In this document: one piece after another, positions 60,601 through 64,000 of the stretch | How positions within the stretch are numbered: the stretch's first letter is position 1 | Layout of the letters: each line of letters opens with the position of its first letter | DNA from: Amaranthus tricolor | Taxonomy: Eukaryota; Streptophyta; Magnoliopsida; Caryophyllales; Amaranthaceae | Reading direction: 5' to 3' | DNA length: 64,000 nt | Assembly (NCBI RefSeq): GCF_026212465.1 | Contig: NC_080059.1 | Coordinates: 8,944,811-9,008,810 of the forward strand | The notes under the pieces: generated by a model | Seen by the model: the letters and a program-made list of their open reading frames with translations, nothing else | What the model was told of the DNA's origin: nothing | The model's database searches: none | Position numbers and translations under genes: made by a program

Positions 60601-61468
60601 TTAAGCCTAATTAGTTTAATGTTAACAGTAGTTATAAAGCTGCATATTCATCAATAACCAAAAAGGGAAGGGAGGGAAATGGAGGAAAGTGAATCGAATG
60701 GAAAAGCTTTTTCACATTGTTTGAATCTTTATTGCTTTCGGTTATTGTTTTCGATCTTTGCTTCCGCTGTCGCACAACATAGACAAAAGACATTCTTTCA
60801 CCATTTGAAAGATTTAGAGTGAAAACACACTAATTTTCCCTCCCCTCCCTTTCCCTTCCAAAAATCTTATCCAAACATAGTGTTGGGAAAGAAACTCAAG
60901 AAAAAAAATGAAGGTGACCTAAGAGTTCCAAAAACTGAATAGTCAAGACTTAAACATATTCATAGCCTTCTACATCCATTATTAATCCCAATTCAAGTAT
61001 CTAACATCATAGTATAATCAAACTTACCAAAAATCCCAAAAGGCTTATGGTTTTAGACTTTAGTACCGGACACAATAATGCAGTCTCTAAAGAAACCAAA
61101 ATCAGTTCCATCCATCCACACGACATAAAAAAAAAACTCCCGAAATCATTAAAAAAAACGAAAATATAGAATTAGAAAAACCAAACCTTGCGAGCGAGCT
61201 TGCGGTAAGAGCTCTTGATATCACGTAAAGAGGCATTTCTAGAAACGTCAAGAGTAGCGTAGTAATCAGCTTTGGAGACAACCCTAATTATCGGAAAATG
61301 GCGGCGCTTAGGACGAAAGAAAGCAACAGAAGGGCGTAGAAACAAGTGGTGCTGAGAGTGATTGTAGAAATTGGACGGCGCAAATGAAATTGAATGGCTA
61401 TGGAAGTTTCTGGAAGAGAAGGCGGGAACTAAAGGTGGGATTATAGAGCCAAATTGGACGACCCGCAT
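51692..61468 (-). CDS. Organellar type-I DnaJ (Hsp40) chaperone; last exon(s) not resolved
   Basis: The exons are 61468-61187, 59740-59672, 59535-59440, 58366-58248, 55966-55771, 55015-54840, 54072-53943, 52841-52681, 51952-51876 and 51785-51692. These ten give at least 466 residues. A plastid-type transit region (about 1-65, basic and Ser/His-rich) precedes the J domain ([14 protein letters not shown], then YHPDMNK with the HPD motif). A G/F-rich stretch follows, then four intact CxxCxGxG zinc motifs ([32 protein letters not shown]) and the substrate-binding C-terminal domain ([20 protein letters not shown], then [15 protein letters not shown]). The tail reads [10 protein letters not shown] and ends mid-codon at a GTAAGT donor, so another exon must follow. 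It resembles the Arabidopsis DJA-type chloroplast proteins of about 500 aa. An in-frame ATG at 61552 would add 28 residues; I prefer 61468. As a co-chaperone it should stimulate plastid Hsp70. Confidence 0.88.
60660..60890. mobile_element. MITE remnant in DnaJ intron 1
   Basis: The right end ttccaaaaatcttatccaaa, then catagtgttggg, matches the end of the element at 35860-36095 in LTO1. The left side is purine-rich (gggaagggagggaaatgg), complementary in style to the right (ccctcccctccctttccc). No duplication was identified. Confidence 0.45.
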
Positions 61469-62622
61469 TGCGATTGTGCTCCCAATGCAGCACTCTAGCT
61501 CACCATTTGCGCCTCCCCTATTTCCAGTCCACTCGATGATGCAACAAACCAAATACTCTCTCCGCTCGTTAAGAAAAATATGTTTTCTGTTGTAAATATA
61601 TTATTTTGTTTGAATTATAAATATAATATTGGAAAGTATGGATTATAGGCCTTTAAATATTAAAATATAATTAGTGGAAAAAATATAAAGACCATAATTA
61701 TTAAAAGAACGTTAAAATAAAGTTCATAGAAAACATGTGAGACCATAAGCAATATAAAAATGTTAAAAGAAATTAGCGAAAAATATGTTGAATCCATAAA
61801 TATCATAAAATAATAAAATAAAAATGAATAAAATTAATTATGTCCAAAATTTATAATATAAATAAAAATATTTTTTAAAAGAACAATAAATAAAAAAGCT
61901 AAAAATAAAATAGCTTAAAATTATTTTTTTGCAAGTTAATGAGGAGAGGAAAGCTATTTGGTTTGCACTTATTATCCTAGGAATATCATACTTTGTATTA
62001 CGAGTGTTTAACAAAATAAACTAAAAACATGAGAAATTTAAATTTGGATAAAGTGTAACTTTCACGCCCCATAATGATCCCTTGATAATTGCTCATTTAA
62101 GTGTCATTGTTAAGCAAGTCTTTAAATGTGCTTGATTTCTAATTTAATCTCATTAACGAGAATGATGAAAGAAGGTTTATTGAGATAGACTCCCTCCATT
62201 TAAAACTCATAAAAAAATGATTCAAAGGAGTAAACTCAAAACGGTGTAGTACTTGTACTTTTTTTGTCAAAATGTAATTTGTATTAGTACATGTTATTTT
62301 AATTATAAATGTGGTCTTATGTTTTCTAATAGGAAAATTCCCTGATAAACCAAATTAATTGTTTAGAACACAAATGTCACCAAGCTTTGCTATCTATTTT
62401 CCCATAAGATTGAAAAGCAGTGCACCAGCACCCTCCTCGGTCTTGGCTATAATGTTCGATTGAAAAGGGCAATTGAAACACGATCTAATTCAAACAAAGT
62501 CGACTACCCGTACGAAATGTTGACAGTTCTCATGAGTCTCACATCCATTTTGCTGAACCAAATGTCGTTTCGTATGGTGATGATGAAGGTAAGATGCTTG
62601 TATTATCTAATCACCCAACAGA
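61469..62622. other. Spacer: DnaJ promoter and zinc-finger gene 3' side
   Basis: The DnaJ 5' UTR and promoter lie just right of 61468. 61560-61960 is very AT-rich and featureless. The zinc-finger gene's 3' UTR lies left of its stop at 62623. No coding sequence is recognised. Confidence 0.5.
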
Positions 62623-63353
62623 TTAAGTAAGCCTGTTCGCAATCTTGTCCTGCGACACAGCCTCTTTGTGACGCTCACCACCGCACTTGAGGCAGGTAAC
62701 GTTTCTTCTAAAGTTCAAGAAATCACACCTATCAAAGGAAAGCAACATTATATAACATCAACATCATATATTTATGGATCTGAAGTAGTGTAACATGATT
62801 CGCTGGCTAATTCGCGATTCGCTCAAATTTGCCCGAGAATAGCCCAAGACCGACCATGATTCGCTTATTCCAATTCGCAATTCGGGAGGAGATTAGCGAA
62901 TCATGTGACATTGATCTGAAGAATAGGGTTTCTTCCTTAAAGGCGAATAGATCTAGAGAAGCTTACTTGGTGCACTCCCATTCCCCGGGATTGAGTTCCC
63001 TTGGTGGTCGTGGATCTTTGCAACGAAAACAATTCCTTCTGCTAGCAAAGTTTACGATTCCACACCTGTTGCAACAAATTAAAAGCGCAAGTGAGTTTGA
63101 AATGGTAACAGAAAAAATGTTGAACACAGGGAGGGATCTAACACTACATACGCTCCAACAAATAACAAGCGTTGTCCATTCTACCATGAGGATCCAGAAA
63201 AATACTTTTGTATAGCATGTTAAAGATATGGCAACTTACTGGATGCACTTCCAATCACCTTTCTTCATCTCAACATCGACATTAACCCACTTGGGGTTCT
63301 GCTCGTTGCACTTTCGGCAGTGAGAGTTTCTTTGAAAATTCACGAAACCACAC
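62623..63353 (-). CDS. RanBP2-type zinc-finger protein, C-terminal part (gene continues past the window or into unresolved exons)
   Basis: The exons are 63353-63240, 63065-62967 and 62728-62623, in matching phase, with the stop TAA at 62623-62625. They encode about 106 residues holding one partial and two complete RanBP2 zinc fingers. These are CGFVNFQRNSHCRKC (missing the W-x-C pair from the upstream exon), GDWKCIQCGIVNFASRRNCFRC and GEWECTKCDFLNFRRNVTCLKC. Each finger is split by an intron at the same place, between the two cysteines of the first pair. The chain ends KIANRLT. The W-x-C-x2-C-x3-N-x6-C-x2-C pattern is that of single-stranded-RNA-binding RanBP2 fingers; plant members include organelle RNA-editing factors. 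Which subfamily this is cannot be told without the N-terminus, which I could not find in 63354-64000. Confidence 0.85.
62786..62913. mobile_element. hAT MITE (family 2, copy B) in an intron of the zinc-finger gene
   Basis: A perfect 8-bp duplication, atctgaag, lies at 62778-62785 and 62914-62921. The ends are TAGTGTAACATGATTCGC and, read inward from the right, CAATGTCACATGATTCGC. The element is 128 bp with an aaat/ttgggc core shared with 34290-34425. Confidence 0.87.
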
Positions 63354-64000
63354 CTGCAAACCAATCCAAGAAACTTCAGATTCAAATCATTAACATATAA
63401 AAGTTTGTATGAAAAACTAATAACAATGGCTAGACCTAATACTGTTAACGGGAGTATTATGGTGTCTGTCTCAGTGTACGTTCATATTAAACATAACCGA
63501 ATTTCCCAATCCCAATGGAGATGGGATACCAAGGCCCCTCTAGTGAAAGATTGTTGCAAGGACTAACACATGGAAGAACAAAATGATGATCATGTTCAAG
63601 TTCAACAGTTTAAAGAATTGCACATTTAAGTCCAAAAGTGGTATACACCCTCATTCCTCAAATTTTATCTCCCTCAATAGCCAGCCTGTTTTCAAAATAG
63701 ATATTTTAGCCACAGATATTAAATCCTTGGTACTTTGATCATCTATGTATTTATCTAGTTGTTAATCATGGATTGATAAAACGTCTTACCAAAAATATGA
63801 TCGATACAAGGCTAAGAATGTGCTACTACGAAATTGGTAGGAATAGGACAAACCAAATACATCCTTGATCTCAAACTCCAATATATATGGAGTACATGAG
63901 ATACGCATTGACTCTTGAATGCTATAGAGTGATCGCAGCTCTCAGGAGCACAATCTGCAGTTCCTTTAGCTATGCACATATGTTCTCTCAATATACATAA
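63354..64000. other. Intron or upstream sequence of the zinc-finger gene
   Basis: It must contain intron sequence upstream of the exon ending at 63353, because that exon begins mid-codon after a TTTGCAG acceptor. I found no earlier zinc-finger exon here. Confidence 0.5.

Noticed and set aside
61469..61552. In-frame upstream ATG of the DnaJ gene (adds MVCCIIEWTGN..)
   Set aside because: The extension is not transit-peptide-like (Cys and Gly, acidic). The ATG at 61468 gives a better plastid presequence. It is not excluded.
61372..61595. Plus-strand frame opposite DnaJ exon 1
   Set aside because: It is antisense to a well-supported J-domain exon and has no features of its own.
1..64000. CRISPR arrays, prophage, operons or bacterial-type systems
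   Set aside because: The window is plant nuclear DNA with introns. The direct repeats seen are microsatellites, minisatellites or transposon ends.

Overview
This is a flowering-plant nuclear genome window, almost certainly a eudicot. It shows many-exon genes with GT-AG introns, plant-only protein architectures (a chloroplast VKOR-thioredoxin fusion and an LRK10L-type receptor kinase), AT-rich introns and intergenic DNA, and dense small transposable elements. I could not fix the species. The LINE 3' end and the short MITE ends resemble repeats I associate with Caryophyllales, but that is only a weak impression.

Layout. 1-4.5 kb is a nested repeat block: a LINE fragment is split by a solo LTR, which is itself split by a GC-rich hAT element. 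At 6.8-9.3 kb (minus) lies a truncated copy of the mitochondrial ribosomal protein mS35 gene. At 10.5-21.4 kb (minus) is a complete 10-exon DRG1-type GTPase gene; its introns hold a MULE with a 9-bp target duplication, a fold-back element, Stowaway MITEs and a 5S-rRNA-derived (Cassandra-like) sequence. At 24.2-28.6 kb (plus) is a 4-exon LRK10L receptor kinase. At 29.7-36.2 kb (plus) is a 6-exon LTO1 gene (376 aa). At 38.6-49.1 kb (plus) is a 14-exon AMSH1-type deubiquitinase (514 aa); its intron 8 carries an approximately 830-bp near-palindrome set in TA microsatellites. At 51.7-61.5 kb (minus) is a type-I (J domain plus zinc finger) organellar DnaJ gene whose last exon or exons I could not place. 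At 62.6-63.4 kb (minus) are the last three exons of a RanBP2-type zinc-finger gene that continues beyond the window.

The genes do not form a pathway. They are neighbouring housekeeping and signalling genes: translation GTPase, receptor kinase, thylakoid disulfide formation, ESCRT-linked deubiquitination, plastid chaperone and an RNA-binding-type zinc finger. All exon models were built by hand from splice sites, reading phase and recalled family sequence. Phases close exactly for DRG1, the kinase, LTO1 and AMSH1.

I found no convincing new biological system. The most interesting structures are the intronic palindrome in AMSH1, the datable three-level nested insertion, the truncated mS35 copy with an acidic repeat tail, and several small DNA-transposon families whose target duplications can be read directly.
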